From Candidatus Heimdallarchaeota archaeon (lineage in GTDB: Archaea; Asgardarchaeota; Heimdallarchaeia; Heimdallarchaeales; Kariarchaeaceae): a stretch of DNA of 34,640 bases. The notes below the pieces were generated by a model. That model had not been told where the DNA came from and did no database searches. It saw nothing but the letters and a program-made list of their open reading frames with translations. The stretch is taken from assembly GCA_015523565.1 (NCBI GenBank), contig WAKA01000061.1:1-34640 (forward strand). Direction: 5' to 3'. The position numbers were made by a program, and so were the translations under genes. Below are positions 26,052 to 34,498 of this stretch, piece after piece. Positions within the stretch are counted from its first letter, which is position 1; the number at the start of each line of letters is the position of its first letter.

Positions 26052-26921
26052 TTGAAACTCCAGGAGATATCTTTAGTTATATTGGCATTGTTTGAACTTT
26101 TCACATTTGCCAGAGGCATCTCCCTCTACAAAAAAACAAAAGTCAAGGACTACCTTTACTTTTCAACACTTTGGATTGCCGCATCAATCACATCAACCAT
26201 GCAAAATGCAATCCTCATCATGGGGGAAAACGAATTCTTCATCAAGATCAGAGAGATGGGGTTTGTCGTGTTTTTCCTTGCAATTTACGCATTCTCCATA
26301 AGGACATTGCTTACAAACGAAAAATTGACTTACAAAATACTCATGGCACTCGGTTTCATCTATTCCTCGATATTGGTAACATTAACTGTGTTATGGAAAA
26401 ACACAGACCAAAGATTGAATGTCCCAAAGGAACAGAATATAACAATGAATATAGGCATCAAAATAGGGCCTGTACTGTATTCATCACAATACCCACTGGC
26501 AAGAAACATTTTTGGAATTGTGGCGTTTGCAGCAATTGCAATAGCCTATTTCTCATTCAAGCCACCAATTCATGACAAAAGACTTATTACTGCAAGACGG
26601 CTTTGGCAAACCGCGGCAGTTTTCGGAAACCTATACGCAATACTCCTGTCGTTTTGGTACATTATTGGAGTATCACAATCCTTTAGGCTGATATTCGCAT
26701 TACTCGCAATAATCCCAATCACAATAATCACTTTCAGATACCCCGAAGGATACATAATCTCATTCTCTCAAATATACAGAGCCGCAAAAACTTATGAGAA
26801 AACACCACAAATGAAAAAGAATGACTTTGAAGAAGATCAGATTCTAGAATATATACAACAAGCTGCAAGAATAATAAGAAATAAAACCAAAGAAAGTCAC
26901 TTACGGCACCATAAAAAATAA
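26052..26921 (+). CDS. seven-helix hypothetical membrane protein, paralogue B
   Basis: A 289-residue paralogue of the preceding gene with the same sequence of blocks: FELFTFARGISLYKKTKVKDYL, IREMGFVVFFLAIYA, YPLARNIFGIVAF, HDKRLITARRLWQTAAV, and RYPEGYIISFSQIYRAAKTYEK. About seven membrane helices, then a charged tail (MKKNDFEEDQILEYIQQAARIIRNK). TTG 26052 is the start. Its last 25 bp overlap the convergent DUF998-like gene. The tandem pair shows local duplication. Function unknown. Confidence 0.65.
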   Translation: MKLQEISLVILALFELFTFARGISLYKKTKVKDYLYFSTLWIAASITSTMQNAILIMGENEFFIKIREMGFVVFFLAIYAFSIRTLLTNEKLTYKILMALGFIYSSILVTLTVLWKNTDQRLNVPKEQNITMNIGIKIGPVLYSSQYPLARNIFGIVAFAAIAIAYFSFKPPIHDKRLITARRLWQTAAVFGNLYAILLSFWYIIGVSQSFRLIFALLAIIPITIITFRYPEGYIISFSQIYRAAKTYEKTPQMKKNDFEEDQILEYIQQAARIIRNKTKESHLRHHKK

Positions 26922-27439
26922 AACAATAGCTCCAACAAAACAATAAGTTTCTGGAAAACAAATTGGTTAACTCCAGGAACAAAAAGACCAATAAACGAGC
27001 AAACACTGACAGAGACACTTAATACACGCAACAACAATTCATCTAGACAGCCTGCCAACAACAAATGTAATGGAACCAAAAAAAGAAAATAGAAGATTGC
27101 AAAAACGTTGTGGACATCACCAACCCAATCGTCAACAGCAGGAAAGAAACCAATAACAACAAGCATTAATCCAGTCAACAATCCAAAGGACATCACATAT
27201 GACTTACAAAAATCACCACTGTCAATCTGTGAACCATAAAACAAAACCAACGAGACACCAAACTGCACAACCGCAAGATTGAACAGAAAACCCCACCGAC
27301 CAACACCTAAAGCACTCAGAAACTGAGACCAAGGACGGTATCCATCATAAAGAATCCAAGACAAACCAACAAGAAAGACAAAAGAAAGCACAGAACCACA
27401 AACAATTTTTGAAAGCTTCATGACAAACCTCCTGAGCAA
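26897..27439 (-). CDS. DUF998-like integral membrane protein
   Basis: About 180 residues; ATG 27421 (MKLSKIV) is an alternative start removing six residues. Six hydrophobic helices with motifs such as PWSQFLSALGVGRWGFLFNLAV and FFPAVDDWVGDVHNVFAIFYF, which resemble the DUF998 family. The gene converges with and overlaps the seven-helix paralogue by 25 bp. It follows the nucleoside phosphorylase gene after 18 nt on the same strand, so the two probably form an operon. Function unknown. Confidence 0.65.
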   Translation of the reverse strand: MLRRFVMKLSKIVCGSVLSFVFLVGLSWILYDGYRPWSQFLSALGVGRWGFLFNLAVVQFGVSLVLFYGSQIDSGDFCKSYVMSFGLLTGLMLVVIGFFPAVDDWVGDVHNVFAIFYFLFLVPLHLLLAGCLDELLLRVLSVSVSVCSFIGLFVPGVNQFVFQKLIVLLELLFYFLWCRK

Positions 27440-27457
27440 CTAAAGAAAAACAAAAGG

Positions 27458-28213
27458 TCAAAGATTGGAAATCAACCCCTCAGCACAGAGTTCCAAACGT
27501 TCTCGAACCAGAGAAGCAGAACGTTCAACCTGACCATCAGATAAAATCATGTCACTCCCAACCAAAACACCACAGACATCAAGACCATAATATTGACCAA
27601 CCGCATAAAAACTGGACAACTCCATCTCAATAGACCCCGCATTGAGCATCTCGTAATAACGCAATTCTGACGCCGTAACCCTGAAAGGGGCATCCGTGCT
27701 CACGTTTATACCCTCCTGAATGTCAAAACCCAATTCAGAAAGCAAAGCACGGGAACTCGAAAAAAGAGAACCCGATGGACGGTCAACAAAGGTCGACGAC
27801 TTCAGATAATGATAACTCACACCCTCATCCCTGACTGAACGAACAGGAAACAAAATGTCGCCAACACCAAAATCAGACCACCAAAATAAACCTGCAATCC
27901 CTATAAGCAAAAAACGATCAAATCCCGCTTGACGATAATACTCCATCAATGACGCCAACGACGAACCACCAACACCAAAACCAGAAACACAACAGATATG
28001 CGAACGCCTACGTAACTTTACAAAATCACCAAAACACCCTGAAAAACTACGACCCTTGAACTTCTTTGATACATGTGTGAAAAGCCCACGATCAAAAAAT
28101 ATAACCAAAAGATTGCAATCAGAAATAAAGGACAAAAACTTGTCGGGAAACAAGCCTGAATGAATGACATATGTCGGATCACCATACTTGTCAGAAACTT
28201 GAGGATAACCCAT
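27458..28213 (-). CDS. nucleoside phosphorylase (PNP/uridine phosphorylase family)
   Basis: A 251-residue protein of the PNP_UDP_1 fold, which splits a nucleoside with phosphate into base and ribose-1-phosphate. Visible are the glycine-rich phosphate loop CVSGFGVGGSS, the core strand RFLLIGIAGLFWW...FGVGDILFPV, and STDAPFR. The ribose/base site GSIEMELSSFYAVGQYYGLDVC has M-E-L in place of the common M-E-x-x. Base preference cannot be told; uridine-type is slightly favoured by the overall pattern. The coding strand is strikingly T/G-rich (many GTT, TCT, TTT codons) compared with genes left of 22 kb, in step with the strand bias around 28 kb. Confidence 0.82.
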   Translation of the reverse strand: MGYPQVSDKYGDPTYVIHSGLFPDKFLSFISDCNLLVIFFDRGLFTHVSKKFKGRSFSGCFGDFVKLRRRSHICCVSGFGVGGSSLASLMEYYRQAGFDRFLLIGIAGLFWWSDFGVGDILFPVRSVRDEGVSYHYLKSSTFVDRPSGSLFSSSRALLSELGFDIQEGINVSTDAPFRVTASELRYYEMLNAGSIEMELSSFYAVGQYYGLDVCGVLVGSDMILSDGQVERSASLVRERLELCAEGLISNL

Positions 28214-28921
28214 ATCAAATAAATCCTAAAAATAATTGTTAACTCTTTCCAAAAACACTAAAAAAAATTATGAAACAAAAAAACAAACATAAACAGCCAA
28301 TCAGAAGAAATTAAGCAAATAAGAATACATTAACATGAATCCAATCTTAAATACCCCAACTCATAAGAAAATCCCTGCAAAAACTTGATTAAAAAAACAT
28401 TTTCAAAAAAATGGAAAAAACTAATGAATATCTTGATTTGGTCATGGATTGGATTGATAATCTGTTCCCATAAAAGCCCCAAGCGGGACTTGAACCCGCG
28501 ACCTGCTGATTACAAGTCAGCCGCTCTGCCAGACTGAGCTATTGAGGCAAATTCTGTGCAATATTGTTTGATGAATTAATTTATTTATATTTAGTGATAG
28601 TTTTCAGGTTATATTTAATTTTGGAGGTTACTAGTTTTAAGACATACTAAATTTATGTAATTGAAATGATCTGTTTTATTCCTTTTGTTGATGCGTTCTC
28701 CAATCGTATTCCATTGTTCCATGGTGTCTGTGTTCCTTATTTAGAGTCTATAAATTAAAATTATTTCAGATAACGGTCATGAATGTAGCGATTATCATAA
28801 TATTTCATTTTTATAATGAATGATTGGTTGTTTTTTGTAGTTACATTTTGGTGATTGTGATACCCATTGATTTTTTGCATTCTTTGGCAAAGTTCTTAAC
28901 TTTTAGGGCATTTTATGGGAT
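28214..28921. other. 708-bp gene-poor AT-rich segment with composition switch; candidate replication origin region
   Basis: Apart from tRNA-Thr on the minus strand I find no gene. The left part is A-rich on the plus strand (28261-28320: 39 A, 8 T), the right part T-rich (28681-28740: 28 T, 7 A). Genes diverge on the two sides. A TATA-like CTTAAATACC on the plus strand (28346-28355) has no obvious gene after it. TGTTCC recurs at about 28463, 28714 and 28731, but these are too short to call origin-recognition boxes. Confidence 0.4.
28476..28548 (-). tRNA. tRNA-Thr (anticodon TGT)
   Basis: A 73-nt cloverleaf: acceptor stem GCCTCAA with TTGGGGC (one G-U), D arm with AGCTCAGTCTGGCAGAGC, anticodon stem GCTGA/TCAGC with loop CTTGTAA, and T arm CGCGGGTTCAAGTCCCGC. 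No CCA is encoded and no intron is seen. An AT-rich TATA-like block (about 28573-28595) lies at the right distance upstream on the minus strand. Confidence 0.96.
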
Positions 28922-29854
28922 ATGTTCGGTAAGAAGATGTTCAGCCGTTTGAAGAAGGGCATTGGCGGGATTTTGAAGAAAATACGTTTGAAGCAGTTGG
29001 ATGAGAAGTCGTTGAAGGAGCCAATCCAAGAGTTGATTGAGCTGATGATTGCGAATGAGGTGGCGGTTGAGGTTGCAACGGAGATTGGAGAACGTGTTAA
29101 GCGCGAGCTTATTGAAGCAGGTACGGAGCAGGAGCGTTTCAAGGATGTTCGGCCTTTGCTTCGGGAAGCCCTTCGCAAGGCGATCAAAGAGGTCATTACG
29201 CCACCTGGCGGAGGAATTGACCTGTTTGAGGAGATTCGGAAGAAGCGTGAGGAGGGGGATCCGTATGTTATTGTGATGGAAGGCATCAATGGGACAGGGA
29301 AGACAACGACAATGGCAAAGCTTGCTCATAAGTTTCAGAAAGCAGGTTTTTCGGTTGTTTTTGCGGCTTCGGACACATTTCGTGCTGGTGCCATAGACCA
29401 ATTGTCCAAGCATGGTGAGAAACTTGGGATCAAGACGATTAAACACCAGCAGGGTGGTGACCCTACAGCAGTTGCGATAGATGCCCTTGATCATGCGTAT
29501 GCGAAGGGGATTGATGTTGTGATGGTGGACACAGCAGGTCGGATGCAAAACAACGACAACCTTATTCGTGAGCTGAAAAAGGTTGTTGATAAGACAGAGG
29601 CGGACATGCGTATTTTTGTGGGTGATTCGTTGGCAGGCAACGATGTTATCAGGCAGGCAAGGGAGTTTGCAGATCGTGTAGGGGTGGATGCGGTCATTAT
29701 GACCAAGGCGGATTCTGATGTGAAAGGTGGTGCAGTTCTTTCGGTTGCCCATACGGTTGGGAAACCCATTCTGTATCTTGGTGTTGGTCAGGGCTATGAT
29801 GATCTTCAGGAGTTTGATGCTGATTTCCTTGTTGATCAGATACTACCGAAATGA
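28922..29854 (+). CDS. ftsY: signal recognition particle receptor FtsY
   Basis: A 310-residue SRP receptor GTPase. The short basic N-terminus (FGKKMFSRLKKGIGGILKKI) probably contacts the membrane; the long acidic A domain of bacterial FtsY is absent. The N domain is helical (30-95). G-domain motifs are GINGTGKTTT near 121, DTFRAGA, DTAGRMQ, TKADSD and the closing GVGQGYDDLQEFD. It receives ribosome-SRP complexes at the membrane. ATG 28922 is preceded by a second possible ATG at 28916 out of frame. It is strongly G/T-rich in its sense strand, with G twofold to fourfold over C in sampled stretches. A T8 tract follows at 29893-29900. Confidence 0.96.
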   Translation: MFGKKMFSRLKKGIGGILKKIRLKQLDEKSLKEPIQELIELMIANEVAVEVATEIGERVKRELIEAGTEQERFKDVRPLLREALRKAIKEVITPPGGGIDLFEEIRKKREEGDPYVIVMEGINGTGKTTTMAKLAHKFQKAGFSVVFAASDTFRAGAIDQLSKHGEKLGIKTIKHQQGGDPTAVAIDALDHAYAKGIDVVMVDTAGRMQNNDNLIRELKKVVDKTEADMRIFVGDSLAGNDVIRQAREFADRVGVDAVIMTKADSDVKGGAVLSVAHTVGKPILYLGVGQGYDDLQEFDADFLVDQILPK

Positions 29855-29892
29855 CCGATGAGTCAGATTTTCATTTCTTTTCATCATACTGC

Positions 29893-29900
29893 TTTTTTTT
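29893..29900 (+). terminator. T-tract terminator after ftsY
   Basis: Eight T residues 39 nt after the ftsY stop and before the next promoter region, consistent with archaeal oligo-T termination. There is no clear stem before it. Confidence 0.4.
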
Positions 29901-29948
29901 GGGCATTCCCAGCAAAATGGATTTATCTTATCTTTTTCTATTGGATAT

Positions 29949-30734
29949 ATGGCATGGGATGCCAGTTTCAAGAACTTTCTCAAGAATTATCTCGATACTG
30001 AAGTTATAACGGAACTTGATGTACCCACCGCCAACCTCAGGCTTGATTTCTTGATGCGTAACAATGGGAATCTTCCGTCCCCATTCAAATATGCAAGATC
30101 AACCATTTTGGGGGAGTTCAAAAGTGAACGTGACAAGTTCTCCATGAGCCATTTCTTTCAAGGGGTTGCAAAGGGATACCTGCACCTTTCGACTGTCGGA
30201 CGAGGAGATACCCTGTCGCTTATGTTCATTTTGGGTGGAGGCATTCCAGTTCCCTCAGATCTAGTTAATGAGTGCAGGCAAGTTGAAAGAGGCGTCTACG
30301 TAATGTTTCGGGATTTTCAAGTGATCTTGGTTGAACTTGACAAGATAGAGTATGACCAATCCAACGAGTTTTTGGGGATTTTTGCGTCTTCAATCACCAG
30401 AAGAAAAGTGATAGCCAAAGCCCTTCGGAACAAGGAAAGGTTTATTATTTCATATTCATATTTCCTTTATAAGGATGAGGTGGTGGAAGTGGCAAAAGCA
30501 GAAAATATTGAGATAGACCCCCGAAGCCTAAGTATACGGGCGGCGGTGGAGAGTATCGGCATTGACAGGATAATCGAGGAAGTTGGGCTTCCACGAGTAA
30601 TTGAGGAAGTTGGGATTTCAAAAGTTGTCATGGAAATTGGTGTTGAGAAATTATTGGATGGATTGACTCCAGAACAGATGCAGAAATTGAAAAAATCCAT
30701 TGAAAACAGGAATCGAGAGGCAAAAGAAAGTTAG
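29949..30734 (+). CDS. PD-(D/E)XK-like nuclease-fold protein with nonapeptide-repeat tail
   Basis: 261 residues. The first 140 residues look like a restriction-endonuclease-like fold: an N-terminal helix (FKNFLKNYLDTE), a strand with an acidic residue (RLDFLMR, D33), and STILGEFKSERD, giving the spaced D...E-x-K pattern. A conserved-looking helix follows. Residues about 195-232 hold four tandem 9-residue units (GIDRIIEEV, GLPRVIEEV, GISKVVMEI, GVEKLLDGL), then TPEQMQKLKKSIENR. Similar repeat tails occur in Rpn-type/transposase-associated nuclease-fold proteins. No transposon ends are visible. The activity is inferred, not shown. Confidence 0.6.
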   Translation: MAWDASFKNFLKNYLDTEVITELDVPTANLRLDFLMRNNGNLPSPFKYARSTILGEFKSERDKFSMSHFFQGVAKGYLHLSTVGRGDTLSLMFILGGGIPVPSDLVNECRQVERGVYVMFRDFQVILVELDKIEYDQSNEFLGIFASSITRRKVIAKALRNKERFIISYSYFLYKDEVVEVAKAENIEIDPRSLSIRAAVESIGIDRIIEEVGLPRVIEEVGISKVVMEIGVEKLLDGLTPEQMQKLKKSIENRNREAKES

Positions 30735-30953
30735 AATGATTTAGATAAAGTTGTTGTCATAATGAGAAGAAACCCTCTGATTAATGCCACCGAGTTATTC
30801 CATGCAAAGAGTACAACATTTGACAGGTCTGTAATCTAACCATACAATATCTAATTTTCAACAAAGCATAAAAAACGTTAAATCATTTAATGTCTTGTCA
30901 AATCAATCCTCACAATTAATGACAGCTTGAAGATGAGTTAAGAAGTGGAAAAT
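30735..30953. other. intergenic gap before tRNA-Ser
   Basis: AT-rich with no clear gene. A 25-codon reading frame (30762-30839, RRNPLINATELFHAK...) is the only candidate and has no support beyond its existence. Confidence 0.3.
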
Positions 30954-31038
30954 GGCAAGGACGGGATTTGAACCCGCGCGTGCGGAAGCACACTGGTTTT
31001 CAAGACCAGCCCCTTGGACCAGGCTTGGGTACCTTGCC
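30954..31038 (-). tRNA. tRNA-Ser (anticodon TGA)
   Basis: An 85-nt class II tRNA: acceptor GGCAAGG with CCTTGCC, anticodon stem CTGGT/ACCAG with loop CTTGAAA, a long variable arm (GTGCTTCCGCAC), and T arm CGGGTTCAAATCCCG. No CCA is encoded and there is no intron. A TATA-like AT block (around 31055-31066) lies upstream on the minus strand. Confidence 0.96.
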
Positions 31039-31113
31039 TCATGCATTCTTTCATTTTGTATTTTTTATGGTTTTGGGTAAATTCGTGAATGCAGACAATT
31101 GTGGTTGATATTT

Positions 31114-31875
31114 TCAACAGTTGCCCATTTTCAGGCAACATTTGGGGTTATTCCAGCAAGACCTCGTTTTTTCGACCCATAATGGATCATTGGTAAGGAT
31201 CGCGATATCCCCGTCAGGTTTTGGGGTGATGTTCAGCATTACCTCATTATCTGAAAGGATATAGCTGTTTCCCATCCAGACACTTTGTTTTACTTTGGCA
31301 TTTGGTAATTTCTGGATATTACGGATAAGTTTCATTGTGTTTGGTTCCATTGGGACAATAGCATTGATTTGTTTGACATTAAGTTGATCGGGAATTAGGT
31401 ATTTGAAATAAGGGGAGAATTGTTTTGAAAGGACATACATTATTTTTGATTTTGTTTTCTTTTGTATTCTAAGGATTTCCCTTGGTATTTCATTTTGATG
31501 GTATATGTAGGCGATTGTCCCCTGTTGTTCGTCATATGGGTTCCAATTTTTAGTGATGATTTTTTGGATTTTTTTTATGTGGCTCAGTTTTATTTTCATC
31601 TCTTGTTGTATTCTATTTTCGAACAATTTGATGAGAAGAAATGGATCATTTATGAAAAACATGTTTGGTCTTGTATGCTTGTTTCTTTGAATGAGTCCTT
31701 TTTTTTCAAGAGAAATAAGAGTTGGGTAAATTTTGGAGTTTGGTAGTTTGACCATGGATGCAATTTCTTTTGCGGCTAATGGATTTCCTTGGTCGATGAT
31801 TGCGGCGAGCACCCTTTCCTCCACACTGTTGTCAAGCACCTGCAATTTTTCCAAGAGTGCACGAATTTCTTCCAT
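31114..31875 (-). CDS. TrmB-family transcriptional regulator with Cys-rich C-terminus
   Basis: A 253-residue protein. Residues 1-70 form the winged-helix domain of TrmB-type regulators (EERVLAAIIDQGNPLAAKEIASMVKLPNSKIYPTLISLEKKGLIQRN). The rest is an effector domain with a phospholipase D-like part (the REILRIQKKTKSKIMYVLSKQF region), lacking a sugar-binding domain of the full-length TrmB type. The C-terminus ends C240-x5-C246-C247-x5-C253, which could bind a metal or metalloid. It is divergent from an ArsM-like methyltransferase, so a local regulator of that gene is likely (inference). Start ATG 31875. Confidence 0.8.
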   Translation of the reverse strand: MEEIRALLEKLQVLDNSVEERVLAAIIDQGNPLAAKEIASMVKLPNSKIYPTLISLEKKGLIQRNKHTRPNMFFINDPFLLIKLFENRIQQEMKIKLSHIKKIQKIITKNWNPYDEQQGTIAYIYHQNEIPREILRIQKKTKSKIMYVLSKQFSPYFKYLIPDQLNVKQINAIVPMEPNTMKLIRNIQKLPNAKVKQSVWMGNSYILSDNEVMLNITPKPDGDIAILTNDPLWVEKTRSCWNNPKCCLKMGNC

Positions 31876-31908
31876 GCATTTATTTGGATGAACCCACAGT
31901 AATACTTG

Positions 31909-32002
31909 TCGAAGGTAGAATGGATTTTTGATTCAAATGAAAATTAGGTTTTATTGATTGATAAATTCAATGAATTCTACCAATCGAAGGTATTTTTGGT
32001 AG
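31909..32002. promoter_or_regulatory. repeat-rich operator candidate between trmB-like gene and arsM
   Basis: The divergent gap carries a perfect direct repeat TCGAAGGTA (31909-31917 and 31984-31992). It also carries an inverted pair GGTAGAAT (31914-31921) / ATTCTACC (31974-31981), and a shorter pair CTACCA (31977-31982) / TGGTAG (31997-32002). Such nested repeats are what a dimeric winged-helix regulator could bind. Binding by the adjacent TrmB-like protein is an inference. Confidence 0.5.
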
Positions 32003-32037
32003 GGATTATTTATTTTGCATGGAGACGGAAAGGAACT

Positions 32038-32742
32038 ATGGAGAACATTGAAAAAATTGTAAAGTCATCCTATTCGTCCCGTGCAAGAGACTTAATGGAA
32101 AAGGAAGAATTCATTGACAACAAAGGGTGTTGTGATAAGGAGGGAGGACATGGCACTCAAGCGGTATCTTTTGGATGCAATTCAAGGTTAGTTGATGTTG
32201 CTGGATTGAAGCAAGGGGAAATTGTTCTGGATTTAGGGTCTGGTCCAGGGCACGATGCCCTAATTGCATCTCAAATGGTTGGGAGCAAAGGGAAAGTGAT
32301 AGGGGTTGATTTTTCAGAGGAAATGATAGCACTGTCAAAGCGGAATGCAAAGGGGTATGAAAATGTTGAGTTTGTCTTGGGGGATATTAAGGATTTGCCT
32401 ATAGAGAATGAAAGTGTCGATGTTGTCATCAGCAATTGCGTGATTAATTTGGTTAAAGACAAGCAAAGAGTGTTTTCAGAGGCATATCGTACTCTCCGTC
32501 CAAATGGAAGACTTGTGGTTGCTGACATGATAACATTGGATAAGATTTCTGAAGAGGATACTGATGCATTTTGTGCATGCATAGGGGGAGCAACCTCAAT
32601 TGAGGAATATTTGCACATGATGGAACATGCAGGATTTACGGATGTTTCGGCAGATGAGGTTTTTAGGGATACGATGCAAGTGGGTGATGAAAAGAAAAGA
32701 TATCAGTCTGTTGTTTTCAAGGGCAGAAAACCAAGTGTATGA
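32038..32742 (+). CDS. arsM: arsenite S-adenosylmethyltransferase (ArsM-like)
   Basis: About 234 residues. The class I methyltransferase core has IVLDLGSGPGHDALIAS for SAM binding and VIGVDFSEEMIA. Cysteines sit at the places expected for As(III) binding: a GCC pair at 31-32, C47 in SFGCNS, C134 in ISNCVINLV and C179/C181 in CACIGGATS. The ISNCVINL and CIGGA blocks are characteristic of ArsM. It would methylate trivalent arsenic for detoxification. ATG 32038 has AAAGGA just upstream. Its stop and the stop of the convergent sulfurylase form one palindrome TGATCA. No arsenic pump or reductase is nearby, so another thiol-bound substrate is possible. Confidence 0.85.
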   Translation: MENIEKIVKSSYSSRARDLMEKEEFIDNKGCCDKEGGHGTQAVSFGCNSRLVDVAGLKQGEIVLDLGSGPGHDALIASQMVGSKGKVIGVDFSEEMIALSKRNAKGYENVEFVLGDIKDLPIENESVDVVISNCVINLVKDKQRVFSEAYRTLRPNGRLVVADMITLDKISEEDTDAFCACIGGATSIEEYLHMMEHAGFTDVSADEVFRDTMQVGDEKKRYQSVVFKGRKPSV

Positions 32743-34470
32743 TCAGTTACGAGCCAAATTAGCAATTGGTGTTGCTTCGCCAATGTATCCAAGTTCGATG
32801 AGTTTGTCAAGCACCTTTTTAGTGCTTTCCTCTACAGTTTCTTGATCAGTATGGCAAACGACCTCTGGGTTGGTTGGGGGTTCATAGGGGTCGTCAATTC
32901 CAGTGAAGTTTTTGATTTCCCCTGCCCTTGCCCGTTTATAGAGTCCTTTGACATCTCGTTGTTCGCACACTTCGATGGGGGCATTGACATAGACTTCTAC
33001 AAAGTTTCCGATTTTTTGCCTGACCTCGTCACGGATTTCCCTGTAAGGCGAAATTGCGGCAACAATAACAACGACGTTGTTTCTGGTCAGAAGCCCTGCG
33101 ACAAAACCGATACGGCGGATGTTTTCGTCTCTGTCCTCCTTTGAGAATCCAAGTCCTTTGGTAAGGTTTTGCCTGATAATATCTCCATCAAGGATTTCAT
33201 ACTTTATACCAAGTTTTTCAAGCTCTTTGCTTAAGTTTTTGGCAATGGTTGATTTTCCTGCACCGCTAAGACCAGTGAACCAGACGGTTACACCCTTTAA
33301 TGATTTCATTTCCTTGGGTTTCATGGAGTTCATGAGCACCTGAGCCACTTCTGGTCTCGTAAATTCCTTTGGAGGCAGTTGTCCTTCAAATAACATGGCC
33401 CTGACTTTTGTACCTGAAAGGAAGACATGGCTTTCCTTGGAGTGGGGACATGTTTTTGCAGTAGCCATTTGGTCACACACGGTGCAGAAGAACGCATGTT
33501 CAAACTTCAATGGTTGGATACCTAGTTCACTTGGCTCAAAAAGATCGAAAATTTTTTGGGCGTCATATGTGCCATAGTATTTTCCGACACCTGCATGATC
33601 TCTTCCGACAATGAAATGTGAACACCCATAATTTTGCCTGCTTATGGCATGAAGAACCGCTTCCCTTGGACCTGCATATCGCATTGCGGCAGGATAGACT
33701 CCAAGCACGACCCTTTCGAGGGGATAATATTTTTCAAGGATGGTTTTATAAGCTTCCATTCTAATGTCTGCGGGAATGTCATCACTTTTTGTCTCACCGA
33801 CAAGAGGGTTGAGGAAGAGCCCATCTACAGTTTCAAGAGCCACCTTTTGAATGTATTCATGAGCCCTGTGAATTGGGTTTCTGGTTTGGAAGGCTACAAT
33901 TGTTCGCCATCCTCTCTTTTTGAATTCAGATCTAGTTTGTTCAGGAGTCAGTCTTTCATTAAGAAAATTCTTGTGCGGAATATCTGCAATGAGCGTAATA
34001 TCCCCCCCAAGGTAGACATTGCCAGACTGCATGAGGGCATTAACTCCAGGATGTGCAGAATTGGTGGTTTTGTATACCATTTCCGCCTCCATTTTTTTGT
34101 CTGGAATGAATTTACTGGAGACGTCCATGATTGCAATAACTTGGTCATCCCAACAAAGAGAAATCTGAGATCCAGTATCAATTGTTTCTGCAATTTTCTC
34201 AGTGACTGGAAGAGTAATTGGAACTGTCCAGACCAGACCGTTTGCAAGCCTCATATTTCGAACTACGTTCAAATAGTCCTCCTGGTTCATGAATCCAGTT
34301 AAGGGAGAATATATTCCTGTTGCAATGCATTCCAAGTCAGCCAAGGATCTATTGGTCAGATTGATTTTTGGCAGGTCTTGTCCCATTTCGAGTAATTTTT
34401 GAGCTTCAGATCCTGTAACTCTTCTATTGATTAGTTTCCCGCCATGCGGGGGAACTAGTACATTTTCCAT
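32743..34470 (-). CDS. sat-cysC: bifunctional sulfate adenylyltransferase / adenylylsulfate kinase (Sat-CysC fusion)
   Basis: A 575-residue fusion. Residues 1 to about 395 are ATP sulfurylase: [32 protein letters not shown], and a zinc-type [15 protein letters not shown]. Residues about 396-575 are APS kinase: GLSGAGKST Walker [28 protein letters not shown] and [13 protein letters not shown]. Together they turn sulfate and two ATP into PAPS, for assimilation or sulfation. The order Sat-then-CysC resembles fungal and some bacterial fusions; the kinase keeps its P-loop, so it is likely active, unlike the allosteric version in fungal enzymes. A TATA-like element at 34491-34498 suggests a leaderless mRNA starting at ATG 34470. 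Confidence 0.95.
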   Translation of the reverse strand: MENVLVPPHGGKLINRRVTGSEAQKLLEMGQDLPKINLTNRSLADLECIATGIYSPLTGFMNQEDYLNVVRNMRLANGLVWTVPITLPVTEKIAETIDTGSQISLCWDDQVIAIMDVSSKFIPDKKMEAEMVYKTTNSAHPGVNALMQSGNVYLGGDITLIADIPHKNFLNERLTPEQTRSEFKKRGWRTIVAFQTRNPIHRAHEYIQKVALETVDGLFLNPLVGETKSDDIPADIRMEAYKTILEKYYPLERVVLGVYPAAMRYAGPREAVLHAISRQNYGCSHFIVGRDHAGVGKYYGTYDAQKIFDLFEPSELGIQPLKFEHAFFCTVCDQMATAKTCPHSKESHVFLSGTKVRAMLFEGQLPPKEFTRPEVAQVLMNSMKPKEMKSLKGVTVWFTGLSGAGKSTIAKNLSKELEKLGIKYEILDGDIIRQNLTKGLGFSKEDRDENIRRIGFVAGLLTRNNVVVIVAAISPYREIRDEVRQKIGNFVEVYVNAPIEVCEQRDVKGLYKRARAGEIKNFTGIDDPYEPPTNPEVVCHTDQETVEESTKKVLDKLIELGYIGEATPIANLARN

Positions 34471-34490
34471 GTTATGAAAATCTATGTTTG

Positions 34491-34498
34491 TATTTAAT
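34491..34498 (-). promoter_or_regulatory. TATA box of sat-cysC
   Basis: On the minus strand the element reads ATTAAATA, centred about 25 nt before the ATG at 34470, so transcription would start at or next to the start codon. Confidence 0.45.

Noticed and set aside
28441-28740. Origin-recognition boxes (TGTTCC repeats)
   Set aside because: Only six bases are shared, spacing and orientation are irregular, and the long G-rich box flank is missing.
28922-29752. Long minus-strand reading frames opposite ftsY (and similar ones opposite other genes)
   Set aside because: They are shadow frames of a gene with strong codon and motif evidence on the plus strand.
30762-30839. 25-codon reading frame before tRNA-Ser
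   Set aside because: Too short, no ribosome-binding site and no recognised similarity.
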